Below, in pieces: positions 1 to 11,739 of a DNA stretch of 64,000 bases. Location of the stretch: positions 15,004,001-15,068,000 of the forward strand of contig OY727097.1 in assembly GCA_963402885.1 (NCBI GenBank), read 5' to 3'. This DNA is from Antedon bifida (Eukaryota; Echinodermata; Crinoidea; Comatulida; Antedonidae). The notes under the pieces were generated by a model that was given only the letters and a program-made list of their open reading frames with translations, did no database searches and had not been told where the DNA came from. A program made the translations under genes and the position numbers. Each line of letters opens with the position of its first letter. Positions within the stretch are counted from its first letter, which is position 1.

Positions 1-1224
1 GTGCGTAATAGAATGAAATGCTTGCGTACGATGTGCGTGATGCAGAGTTGTACAATAGTGTATGTTTATAAGTGTATCGTACATAGTAGTAGAAGATCGA
101 AAATATAACATAGGTATATAATATGGTAGAATATGAAAAAGTAGTATAGAATGTAGAAAAAGGAAATGTTTGTTAATTAAAAGAATAGATTTTGAATGTG
201 AGGAATGACTTTATGACGGTTAGATCCCACTAGAGATCTATGTCGGCTCCTAGGCCTGTATATCGTCGTGAGGTGGTTTCCCAAATGATCGTAAAATCAA
301 AACGGTACTGGGTATGACCAACTAGCGTTATTGTCACCGACCAGTCATCCATTCATAGAAGTACTGATGTAGTAGCCTACCTGTACGGTGACCATAGAAT
401 GTGACCCGAGGCATGACTAACTACGACTTTTAGTTGATAGAAGATTGAAAAAATTGTTAAGAAGAGTTGTACTGTATGTGAATGTTTAATGTAAATATGT
501 AAATAATGTTTACACACTAGCCTAGGCATATAAATAGTAATGTTTGTTAGTAAAAATTATTTTGAGTTAATAAGAATAAGATATAAGGAAGAAAAGCAAA
601 GAGACTATGGAGCGGCTATTCCTGAATATACAATACAAAGTATCGTAGATTTAAATTATAAATTTTAGGCGATCTTGTCAAAGGTCAAGCGCCTATAGCC
701 TGCCACGTTTCGATATTCAATATTGAACTTGACCTGACGTGGTTCCATGGTATCTTTATATGAAAATGGTAGAGTGGATAGAAAAAAATTAATTAAAAAT
801 TTACCTTAAAATGGTTTTGAACTGAACCGGTGGATGTCTTGTTGTTGTATGGTTATAGTTTAAAATACTCTATGTTCGATATTAGTGCGTGTGCGTAATA
901 GAATGAAATGCTTGCGTACGATGTGCGTGATGCAGAGTTGTACAATAGTGTATGTTTATAAGTGTATCGTACATAGTAGTAGAAGATCGAAAATATAACA
1001 TAGGTATATAATATGGTAGAATATGAAAAAGTAGTATAGAATGTAGAAAAAGGAAATGTTTGTTAATTAAAAGAATAGATTTTGAATGTGAGGAATGACT
1101 TTATGACGGTTAGATCCCACTAGAGATCTATGTCGGCTCCTAGGCCTGTATATCGTCGTGAGGTGGTTTCCCAAATGATCGTAAAATCAAAACGGTACTG
1201 GGTATGACCAACTAGCGTTATTGT
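1..1224 (+). repeat. Forward-oriented satellite block (one full unit plus a partial unit)
   Basis: This is one full 890 bp unit (1-890) and the first 334 bp of a second. It is broken off within the stretch ACTAGCGTTATTGT, which in a full unit continues into CACCGACC. Its sequence variant (the longer GCCTAGGCTAG form and a TTACATTTACAT-type stretch when read in reverse) matches the units at 5720-6349 better than the block next to it. Confidence 0.93.
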
Positions 1225-4200
1225 ACACACGCACTAATATCGAACATAGAGTATTTTAAACTATAATAACCATACAACGACAAGACATCCACCGGTTCAG
1301 TTCAAAACCATTTTAAGGTAAATTTTTAATTAATTATTTTCTATCCACTCTACCATTTTCATATAAAGATACCATGGAACCACGTCAGGTCAAGTTCAAT
1401 ATTGAATATCGAAACGTGGCAGGCTATAGGCGCTTGACCTTTGACAAGATCGCCTAAAATTTATAATTTAAATCTACGATACTTAGTATTGTATATTCAG
1501 GAATAGCCGCTCCATAGTCTCTTTGCTTTTTCTTCCTTATATCTTATTCTTATTAACTCAAAATTATTTTTTACTAACAAACATTATTATTTATATGCCT
1601 AGTGTGTAAACATTATTGACATAATTTCATAAACATCCACATACAGTACAACTCTTCTTAACAATTTTTTCAATCTTCTATCAACTAAAAGTCGTAGTTA
1701 GTCATGCCTCGGGTCACATTCTATGGTCACCGTACAGGTAGGCTACTACATCAGTACTTCTATGAATGGATGACTAGTCGGTGACAATAACGCTAGTTGG
1801 TCATACCCAGTACCGTTTTGATTTTACGATCATTCGGGAAACCACCTCACGACGATATACAGGCCTAGGAGCCGACATAGATCTCTAGTGGGATCTAACC
1901 GTCATAAAGTCATTCCTCACATTCAAAATCTATTCTTTTAATTAACAAACATTTCCTATTTCTACATTCTATACTACTTTTTCATATTCTACCATATTAT
2001 ATACCTATGTTATATTTTCGATCTTCTACTACTATGTACGATACACTTATAAACATACACTACTATTGTACAACTCTGCATCACGCACATCGTACGCAAG
2101 CATTTCATTCTATTACGCACACGCACTAATATCGAACATAGAGTATTTTAAACTATAATAACCATACAACGACAAGACATCCACCGGTTCAGTTCAAAAC
2201 CATTTTAAGGTAAATTTTTAATTAATTATTTTCTATCCACTCTACCATTTTCATATAAAGATACCATGGAACCACGTCAGGTCAAGTTCAATATTGAATA
2301 TCGAAACGTGGCAGGCTATAGGCGCTTGACCTTTGACAAGATCGCCTAAAATTTATAATTTAAATCTACGATACTTAGTATTGTATATTCAGGAATAGCC
2401 GCTCCATAGTCTCTTTGCTTTTTCTTCCTTATATCTTATTCTTATTAACTCAAAATTATTTTTTACTAACAAACATTATTATTTATATGCCTAGTGTGTA
2501 AACATTATTGACATAATTTCATAAACATCCACATACAGTACAACTCTTCTTAACAATTTTTTCAATCTTCTATCAACTAAAAGTCGTAGTTAGTCATGCC
2601 TCGGGTCACATTCTATGGTCACCGTACAGGTAGGCTACTACATCAGTACTTCTATGAATGGATGACTAGTCGGTGACAATAACGCTAGTTGGTCATACCC
2701 AGTACCGTTTTGATTTTACGATCATTCGGGAAACCACCTCACGACGATATACAGGCCTAGGAGCCGACATAGATCTCTAGTGGGATCTAACCGTCATAAA
2801 GTCATTCCTCACATTCAAAATCTATTCTTTTAATTAACAAACATTTCCTATTTCTACATTCTATACTACTTTTTCATATTCTACCATATTATATACCTAT
2901 GTTATATTTTCGATCTTCTACTACTATGTACGATACACTTATAAACATACACTACTATTGTACAACTCTGCATCACGCACATCGTACGCAAGCATTTCAT
3001 TCTATTACGCACACGCACTAATATCGAACATAGAGTATTTTAAACTATAATAACCATACAACGACAAGACATCCACCGGTTCAGTTCAAAACCATTTTAA
3101 GGTAAATTTTTAATTAATTATTTTCTATCCACTCTACCATTTTCATATAAAGATACCATGGAACCACGTCAGGTCAAGTTCAATATTGAATATCGAAACG
3201 TGGCAGGCTATAGGCGCTTGACCTTTGACAAGATCGCCTAAAATTTATAATTTAAATCTACGATACTTAGTATTGTATATTCAGGAATAGCCGCTCCATA
3301 GTCTCTTTGCTTTTTCTTCCTTATATCTTATTCTTATTAACTCAAAATTATTTTTTACTAACAAACATTATTATTTATATGCCTAGTGTGTAAACATTAT
3401 TGACATAATTTCATAAACATCCACATACAGTACAACTCTTCTTAACAATTTTTTCAATCTTCTATCAACTAAAAGTCGTAGTTAGTCATGCCTCGGGTCA
3501 CATTCTATGGTCACCGTACAGGTAGGCTACTACATCAGTACTTCTATGAATGGATGACTAGTCGGTGACAATAACGCTAGTTGGTCATACCCAGTACCGT
3601 TTTGATTTTACGATCATTCGGGAAACCACCTCACGACGATATACAGGCCTAGGAGCCGACATAGATCTCTAGTGGGATCTAACCGTCATAAAGTCATTCC
3701 TCACATTCAAAATCTATTCTTTTAATTAACAAACATTTCCTATTTCTACATTCTATACTACTTTTTCATATTCTACCATATTATATACCTATGTTATATT
3801 TTCGATCTTCTACCACTATGTACGATACACTTATAAACATACACTACTATTGTACAACTCTGCATCACGCACATCGTACGCAAGCATTTCATTCTATTAC
3901 GCACACGCACTAATATCGAACATAGAGTATTTTAAACTATAATAACCATACAACGACAAGACATCCACCGGTTCAGTTCAAAACCATTTTAAGGTAAATT
4001 TTTAATTAATTATTTTCTATCCACTCTACCATTTTCATATAAAGATACCATGGAACCACGTCAGGTCAAGTTCAATATTGAATATCGAAACGTGGCAGGC
4101 TATAGGCGCTTGACCTTTGACAAGATCGCCTAAAATTTATAATTTAAATCTACGATACTTAGTATTGTATATTCAGGAATAGCCGCTCCATAGTCTCTTT

Positions 4201-4528
4201 GCTTTTTCTTCCTTATATCTTATTCTTATTAACTCAAAATTATTTTTTACTAACAAACATTATTATTTATATGCCTAGTGTGTAAACATTATTGACATAA
4301 TTTCATAAACATCCACATACAGTACAACTCTTCTTAACAATTTTTTCAATCTTCTATCAACTAAAAGTCGTAGTTAGTCATGCCTCGGGTCACATTCTAT
4401 GGTCACCGTACAGGTAGGCTACTACATCAGTACTTCTATGAATGGATGACTAGTCGGTGACAATAACGCTAGTTGGTCATACCCAGTACCGTTTTGATTT
4501 TACGATCATTCGGGAAACCACCTCACGA
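1225..4528 (-). repeat. Reverse-oriented homogeneous satellite block (892 bp period)
   Basis: Three full 892 bp units and a truncated fourth lie head to tail, reverse-complemented relative to 1-1224. They share private changes such as the shortened ATGCCTAGTGTG form, which separates them from the other units. The block ends at CCTCACGA (4528), where it jumps to a different point of the unit. Confidence 0.94.
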
Positions 4529-6349
4529 GGTCAAGTTCAATATTGAATATCGAAACGTGGCAGGCTATAGGCGCTTGACCTTTGACAAGATCGCCTAAAA
4601 TTTATAATTTAAATCTACGATACTTTGTATTGTATATTCAGGAATAGCCGCTCCATAGTCTCTTTGCTTTTCTTCCTTATATCTTATTCTTATTAACTCA
4701 AAATTATTTTTACTAACAAACATTACTATTTATATGCCTAGGCTAGTGTGTAAACATTATTGACATATTTTCATTAAACATCCACATACAGTACAACTCT
4801 TCTTAACAATTTTTTCAATCTCTCTATCAACTAAAAGTCGTAGTTAGTCATGCCTCGGGTCACATTCTATGGTCACCGTACAGGTAGGCTACTACATCAG
4901 TACTTCTATGAATGGATGACTAGTCGGTGACAATAACGCTAGTTGGTCATACCCAGTACCGTTTTGATTTTACGATCATTCGGGAAACCACCTCACGAGA
5001 ATATCGAAACGTGGCAGGCTATAGGCGCTTGACCTTTGACAAGATCGCCTAAAATTTATAATTTAAATCTACAATACTTTGTATTGTATATTCAGGAATA
5101 GCCGCTCCATAGTCTCTTTGCTTTTCTTCCTTATATCTTATTCTTATTAACTCAAAATTATTTTTACTAACAAACATTACTATTTATATGCCTAGGCTAG
5201 TGTGTAAACATTATTGACATATTTTCATTAAACATCCACATACAGTACAACTCTTCTTAACAATTTTTTCAATCTCTCTATCAACTAAAAGTCGTAGTTA
5301 GTCATGCCTCGGGTCACATTCTATGGTCACCGTACAGGTAGGCTACTACATCAGTACTTCTATGAATGGATGACTAGTCGGTGACAATAACGCTAGTTGG
5401 TCATACCCAGTACCGTTTTGATTTTACGATCATTCGGGAAACCACCTCACGACGATATACAGGCCTAGGAGCCGACATAGATCTCTAGTGGGATCTAACC
5501 GTCATAAAGTCATTCCTCACATTCAAAATCTATTCTTTTAATTAACAAACATTTCCTTTTTCTACATTCTATACTACTTTTTCATATTCTACCATATTAT
5601 ATACCTATGTTATATTTTCGATCTTCTACTACTATGTACGATACACTTATAAACATACACTATTGTACAACTCTGCATCACGCACATCGTACGCAAGCAT
5701 TTCATTCTATTACGCACACGCACTAATATCGAACATAGAGTATTTTAAACTATAACCATACAACAACAAGACATCCACCGGTTCAGTTCAAAACCATTTT
5801 AAGGTAAATTTTTAATTAATTTTTTTCTATCCACTCTACCATTTTCATATAAAGATACCATGGAACCACGTCAGGTCAAGTTCAATATTGAATATCGAAA
5901 CGTGACAGGCTATAGGCGCTTGACCTTTGACAAGATCGCCTAAAATTTATAATTTAAATCTACGATACTTTGTATTGTATATTCAGGAATAGCCGCTCCA
6001 TAGTCTCTTTGCTTTTCTTCCTTATATCTTATTCTTATTAACTCAAAATAATTTTTACTAACAAACATTACTATTTATATGCCTAGGCTAGTGTGTAAAC
6101 ATTATTTACATATTTACATTAAACATTCACATACAGTACAACTCTTCTTAACAATTTTTTCAATCTTCTATCAACTAAAAGTCGTAGTTAGTCATGCCTC
6201 GGGTCACATTCTATGGTCACCGTACAGGTAGGCTACTACATCAGTACTTCTATGAATGGATGACTGGTCGGTGACAATAACGCTAGTTGGTCATACCCAG
6301 TACCGTTTTGATTTTACGATCATTTGGGAAACCACCTCACGACGATATA
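4529..6349 (-). repeat. Rearranged right edge of the satellite array
   Basis: There are three partial units. Each of the two internal jumps (4528/4529 and 4998/4999) leaves the unit just after CCTCACGA, but re-enters at two different points. The last unit ends 9 bp beyond the same place. These units carry the longer GCCTAGGCTAG variant and are more divergent than those at 1225-4528, as expected at the edge of an array. Confidence 0.88.
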
Positions 6350-6352
6350 TAT

Positions 6353-7982
6353 GTGACCCGATCTCGCAAAACCCTCTCTTTGTCGGCAATTCAAAATTCA
6401 CGTAATCAGTCAAAATACGTCCAAATCGACTACCCTGGCAGATTACATGTTTTTGCATTTTCGAAATATTTCACTATTTAAGAATACGTCTACCTGATTT
6501 AAACTCCCGAAATTTAATTAAAATTATGAAAAAAGAGAGTTTTAAAAACATGTATTTTTCTCAAGCCTAACAATTTATTCACGATCTACGCTAAAATTTT
6601 GCGTAAATTCAGTTGAAAGTTGCAGAGTTTGACGACATTTTGATCGCCAGTTCGCTGCACAATGTTGAAAGGTCACACATCAAAATAAAGCTCATCCATT
6701 TGACATTCCAAATATGGAAGTTTTAGGGCGGAGTTTGAAGAAGGAACCAATGAAAACTTTGATTTACTATGACATAATTTCAGAAAATTCGGTTCTTCGA
6801 AGTTTCTGGAACAGCGAACTGCGTGTGTTGCTATGGCGCATCATCGCAATAACAAACGTTATTGGTCAACGCGCTAGATGTTATACGCTCTACGCGCGGA
6901 AATAAAAAGTTGTTTACATTTTTGTGAGGTTATTTTCATTTTACACACAGCATGTCGTAAATTGGAATAAAAACGATTTTAATATTCAAAGTAAAGTGTT
7001 CTGCAATAGCTGTAGCCTGTATTTGTTTATTCCATAGTAAAATAGACAAGTCAAAAACAATTCACGTCATAAATTCAATTGTATTTTCTATATTTTTTTG
7101 GGCTATAGGCCTTAATTTTATTATGGTTGTAGGCCTACTACTACTCACACTGTCAATAAATAATTTTCTTTATACATTTTATATTTTATATATCCAATCG
7201 GCTCTTAATTATTTATTTAATTTATTGTCCAGTCCTTTCATCTTAAATGTTTTTTAAACTCATTGGATTCAAGTCCAAACATTACAGCGAATCTTCCAAG
7301 TTATAAAACAAACAAATGTATTAAATCGTCAATACAATGTAAGTAGCTAGCAAGCTGTGACTCTGCAAGGCGCCAAACTTGTCTAGGCTAGTTTACTACT
7401 AACGCCAGCCCCAATGTCGATGCACCGCTGCCATACACGGCCTGATGAACACCCATCAGTAGGTCTTACAGGCGATGACGGCGAAAATCTGAATAGGCCT
7501 AGGCCTAGCTAGGCCTGCTTGGTTTTTCGCTGTTGATATCGTAAACACCTCCGAAACCAGTTAAAATAAGCTTGACGTTATAATGCTGTTTTTCAATAGT
7601 GCAAAATAGTTAATTCGAGTGACTAAATAGGTTAAAACGGCGTCTGAAATCAGTCAAATTGACTATGATGTGCACGCTGCTATTATATCGCACACACTTC
7701 CTGGTATGACGTCATTGTGCCTTAGACCAAAATACCGCGTTGCTACGGAGTGAGTTTTCAGCGCGTATCAAAAAGAATTTCATTGCAAACTTCAAACGCG
7801 ATTTTCTCGTAAACTAATTGAATGATTTGTAAGTTTTTAAAATGTAATAACTTTTTAAATATTTACTCAATTTTTATGAAATAAACACCACTACAAAGCT
7901 TATGATTCAAATAATCCAAATATATAAAAAAATACAAAATGAATATTTCCGACAAAAGTAGGGTTTTGCCAGATCGGGTCAC
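6353..7982. mobile_element. Non-autonomous DNA transposon with about 40 bp terminal inverted repeats
   Basis: The left end starts GTGACCCGATCTCGCAAAAC. The right end is its inverse, ending GTTTTGCCAGATCGGGTCAC, and the match extends inward for about 40 bp (TTTGTCGG against CCGACAAA). The element is about 1.63 kb. The short open frames inside show no transposase features, so it looks non-autonomous. No convincing target-site duplication is visible: both flanks are AT-rich but not identical. The superfamily cannot be assigned from the ends alone. It sits directly at the right edge of the satellite. Confidence 0.8.
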
Positions 7983-8214
7983 AATTATTTAAGGTGGTTC
8001 TAGCTAGTCTAGGCCTAGCTTCTAGGTGAAAAGGACGCTCTATTTGGGTTTTCACTTAATAAGAAGTTAAATAATGTGTTCAAAATAAAAAAATGCGTAA
8101 ACCCTAAAGGAGCAACCAAATAATTGTCATTGTATATTTGACGTCAGGTAATGTGGCTTACTTTTTAAGACCTACTTAAGAAAAATATACTGCTGTTTTA
8201 AGTTTTACAACAGT
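7983..8214. other. Short unassigned spacer
   Basis: This is AT-rich sequence with AGGCCTAG-type motifs between the transposon and the LINE fragments. I see no gene in it. Confidence 0.5.
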
Positions 8215-8358
8215 TGATAGATGGACAATGAACAATTATCGGGCAATCTCGTTACTTACAATTTTTAGTAAACTTTTACATCGGTACTTAACAACCGCCT
8301 TTATAAGAATTGGGCTAATAATTATATTATTGTTACTGAAATGCAAGCTGGGTTCCGT
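8215..8358 (+). pseudogene. LINE reverse-transcriptase fragment
   Basis: The translation contains NNYRAISLLTIFSKLLHRYL, the conserved NYRPISLLS..SK block of non-LTR reverse transcriptases. In another frame just downstream, TEMQAGFR matches the next RT block. It is therefore frame-damaged and short. At about 8358 it is fused to an endonuclease segment of another LINE copy, which is the wrong order for one element (the endonuclease normally precedes RT). Confidence 0.7.
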
Positions 8359-9208
8359 AAATGAATCATGGCTAGATGGTCACATAAATTCCACTGAAAT
8401 TGTCCCCAAAGAATAGGCCTATGCTGTTTTTAGAAAGGATCGCAATCGTCAAGGAGGTGGTGTTGTTGTTGCATTACATGAGTATTTCCGTGCGACACCA
8501 TGTCTTAATTATTCCTGTCCCGGAATCGAGCTAATATGGTGTACAATTGAAAGCAAACACGGGAACATTTTAGCAGAGTGGACTTCTTCGAAAAGCTCCA
8601 GGAAGGTATCGATCAAGTGTTAGTGGACGCCCATTTGTACAGTTTAATAATTATTGCAGGTGACCTTAACATTAATTTTAAATCTACTGGCACAATTTCA
8701 ACGGAACAAAGAAATATGCAAAGCACAGTAGACGTCTTAAATCTATAAGGCAATGTGTTAACTTTTACACACATTACAATATGAATTCGCCTAATACAAT
8801 TATCGATCATGTTTACTCTAGTAGTACTGACATGGTAGCTGATATTCAACCTCACCCAGGTGTCGGCAGTGATCTTGAAGGTCGTTCGTTAGAAGCTCCA
8901 TGGCTAAACCCGGCACTGATACCTTTGTCATCGAGGATAATCGTGTCACCAACCCAAAGATCATAGCTGAGACCTTCAATAAAAGATTCTCAGCTAATTT
9001 TACTCATGACGACCCTGACCACCTTTTAAATAATTCTTGTATTTCGCATGCTGGCTACCCTAATTTCGCTGATATCCAAACCACTGGTGCTGAGATATTA
9101 TCTGTTATTAACAAACTAAAAACAGGTAAATCTCCTGGACCTGATCGAATAACCACAACTAAAATTGCTGCTATCTACATAATTGAAAAAATTATGCAAA
9201 ATATTTAA
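8359..9208 (+). pseudogene. LINE endonuclease-to-RT-start fragment
   Basis: In order, the frames show an apurinic endonuclease start (NESWLDGHI, then FRKDRNRQGGGVVVAL), a later GDLNINF block, the linker (IIAETFNKRFSANF) and the RT entry (INKLKTGKSPGPD, near 9110-9150). This is the normal CR1/Jockey-group order. The reading is interrupted by several stops and frame changes, for example around 8413 and 8748. It ends at 9208, where it meets an oppositely oriented LINE. Confidence 0.75.
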
Positions 9209-10620
9209 TCTGGTCACAGCATTCTATCAACACTTTCGGGTGGATGCCATCAGGTCCAAGGGATGATGAATCACGAAGATTTTTAATATGCATTTTAACA
9301 TCATCAAGTGTAAAGTCCACATTGGTCAAAGGATTCCATGAAAAACAGAAGCCATGTTTGGAATATTACGTCATCTTCTACTGTAAAAACGTTTTGGAAG
9401 GCCTCGTTCATTATTTCACTTGCTTCCTGGTTGGTGAAGAAAAAGATCCATCCTGTTTTTTTAGTCTGGATACCCCTTCCTTAATTGAAGTTTGACTACG
9501 AACATAGCTATAAAATGCCCTCGGATTTCTCTTAGCATTTAGTGCGACATCCTTCTCGAAATTAGCTTTAGCCATTCTTACTGCCGAAGTAGCATCATTT
9601 CTGGCCTTACAGTAATATTTATGTCTTTTGTTAGACCTCTGACGTCTGTAACGTTGCCATGCATCCTCCTTCATTTTAACTTTATTTAGTGCGAATTTTG
9701 TCATCCACTTCTGTTTACTTGGGCGGAGATTTGTGTTTACTATGTTTTTCAGAACACAATCAGAAATCAAAAAGTTAATCTTATTGTGAAAAATGTCCCA
9801 CATTTCTTGGAGAGATTTGGTTTCAAACAAGCTTTCCCAATCAACATCAGCGAGTTGGGCATTCATTGTAGTGAAATCACCTTTAAAAAAATTGAATTTA
9901 GTATATTCTTCTGCGCTTTGATCAACAAAATCAAAAATTATAACGGCATGGTCGCTTTTTCCGACTGGAGCATCATAACGTAAAATATCAACATCAAGTT
10001 CATGTTTAATAAAAATTAAGTCAAGTAATGAAGGCTCGTCGTCTCCTCTTACACGTGTAAATTGTGTCACATGTTGCGTCAAGAACGATTCATTGACTAC
10101 ATCTAACAGTTTCTGCTGTTCACTCAATTCGCCGCGTCTAGTAGAAAGAGTATCCCAGTCTATATCTTTAATATTAAAATTAAAATCTGGTCAGTTTTGT
10201 ATGAATTAAATTTCAACAGCGTATCCCTGATCATCTGGTTGTATTCACCTCGAGAGCTAGGGCTACGGTAGACACAAGCGATAAGAGCAGATTTCTCTCC
10301 ATATTTCAATAGACAAGTTATCACTTCTATATCAATCCAGACTTCGTCAATATTACAACTTCAGAAATAATATCCTTGCGCACCAGGATTAGGACGCCAC
10401 CACCTCCATCACTTGGAATTCTATCTCTTCTATAAACTAAATAAATATTAGTATCAAAATAAGTAATTGTATCGTGACTCTCTTCCAACTTTGTCTCAGT
10501 ATCAAAAATAAGATGGGGGTTTTCTTTTACACAACCAATGAACTGAAAAGGTTTCTTTTGTTCGATAAACCATCTAAATTTGTAGACAGGCATGGAAGAT
10601 TTTTTAATTCGCTTGGTTTG
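9209..10620 (-). pseudogene. CR1-like LINE ORF2 fragment (endonuclease, linker, RT start)
   Basis: Read on the minus strand, the segment 10327-10593 has the endonuclease start (YRRDRIPSDGGGGVLILVRK). The segment 9411-10127 has the endonuclease end (DLIFIK, then GKSDHAVIIFDF) and the linker up to FYSYVRSQTS. The stretch 9215-9300 reads as the RT entry (SLGPDGIHPKVL). The three parts are in different frames, so the copy is dead. It lacks everything after the RT entry, and at 9208/9209 it abuts the oppositely oriented LINE fragment, which is truncated at almost the same point of the protein. Confidence 0.8.
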
Positions 10621-10716
10621 GTTTTTACCGTTGGCCGGTCTGTATTTGACCCGGGTGATTTTCGTCTACTTTGATTTCCTTCAGTAACCCGTTTCTTATT
10701 ATCAATCGTTTTTCTT

Positions 10717-11217
10717 TTATCCCGCGACTTTCGAGCTCCCAGTTTTTTGGTTCCTCATTTCTACGAGTTGTTTTCTAGCCTTTCTCTCCTTAAGGGTTTG
10801 ATCAGGAAACATTAATACATTATGAAAGTCGCCAGATTTTTGTAATTTATTTCTTGCCTGACCAGACAACAAACTAAGCTTGGTAGCTTCATCAGTAAGT
10901 ACAACTTTAAGTAGTCTCGGTTTGGTAGAATTTGTATTTGGGTTATTATCATGAATCCTAAAAGCTGTCTTAATATCAACATTACCAACACAGGCAACCA
11001 AAGCCATCCGTTTAACAGTTTCAATATCATCTGCTTTCTTTTCGTCTGATGTTAACTTATTTGATTCTTTAAAACCCTGAATAATGAGGTTCGGCTTCCT
11101 CGCTTGTTGATCATCGATTTCAATTTTAAAATCGTTTAGTTTTTTGTCAACAGCGGAATTAAACTCCTCACTATCTTTAAAATCAGTCTTCTCTTCTAAC
11201 TGACATACACACCTGAG
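10717..11217 (-). pseudogene. LINE ORF1 fragment (RRM-type nucleic-acid chaperone)
   Basis: An open frame runs on the minus strand from about 11217 to 10717. It starts without a visible ATG (first residues VCQLEEKTDFKD) and contains KPNLIIQGFKES, typical of the RRM strand of LINE ORF1 proteins. PRLLKVVLTDEATKLSLLS and MFPDQTLKERKARKQLVEM follow, typical of its C-terminal part. It lies directly upstream of the ORF2 fragment on the same strand, so the two belong to one 5'-truncated copy. Confidence 0.75.
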
Positions 11218-11380
11218 TCCCTATTATTGGCGTAATCCCTCTTATTTAAAGTTATATAAGCAGGGAAGAGTTAATTTGTCAATCTGTCAAAGTATGTATT
11301 TGTATCGTTAAAAAGGAGAGAGTCAACCTTACTGTAATATATTGTGAAAAGAAAAAATAAAGGTAAAAGGATTTATATTT

Positions 11381-11675
11381 TGTCCTCAAGCTTAACTGGA
11401 AACTGAGGAAATTCGGATTAGGCCCTCCACGGACCTACGGCAGCCGACAGTACCGGGAGAAAATCCCCTACTCTTTTCGAATAGTGTACCAAGTTCTTTA
11501 ACGTGCACTGTTAAGTACACGGGACCAACGGCTTTACATCCCATCCGAAGGACGAGGCAATGACAGTAAGGCATCTTGCCTAAGGATGTAATTAGCATGG
11601 TACAGATAACCTCGAACCCATGCCTATAACATGCTAGTCCGATATTACCATTACACCATCACTCTCCAGTATATA
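11381..11675 (-). mobile_element. 5'-truncated SINE (same family as 20650-21021)
   Basis: The sequence from TCCTCAAGCTTAACTGG to CATCACTCTCCAGTATATA matches 20655-20935 almost throughout. It includes the conserved core GTTCTTTAACGTGCACTG and TACACGGGACCAACGG. The second copy continues into a 5S-rRNA-like head; this one stops just before it. It is therefore 5'-truncated, as retroposed copies often are. The core resembles a conserved SINE central domain shared by many marine animals (a MetaSINE-like domain is possible, but from memory only). Confidence 0.75.
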
Positions 11676-11739
11676 TAATGGTGATGGCCATTGGAGAAAA
11701 ATAGTGGTTGTCAATATGTAGTGTAACACGTTAGAAACA

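Larger units (their letters stand above)
1..6349. repeat. Satellite array, unit about 890 bp, with an orientation switch
   Basis: The motif GTGCGTAATAGAATG at position 1 recurs at 891 in the same direction. From about 1225 the same unit appears reverse-complemented, and its landmark GCACTAATATCGAACATAG falls at 1231, 2123, 3015 and 3907 (period 892) and again at 5720. There are about seven whole or partial units. No long open frame runs through the unit. The array starts at the first base of the window, so it continues to the left. It stops at 6349, just before an inverted-repeat transposon. The copies between 1225 and 4528 are almost identical to one another, which points to recent homogenisation. 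Confidence 0.97.

Noticed and set aside
1-6349. Satellite as a 5S rRNA, snRNA or histone-type gene array
   Set aside because: No 5S, U-snRNA or coding signature was found in the unit on either strand.
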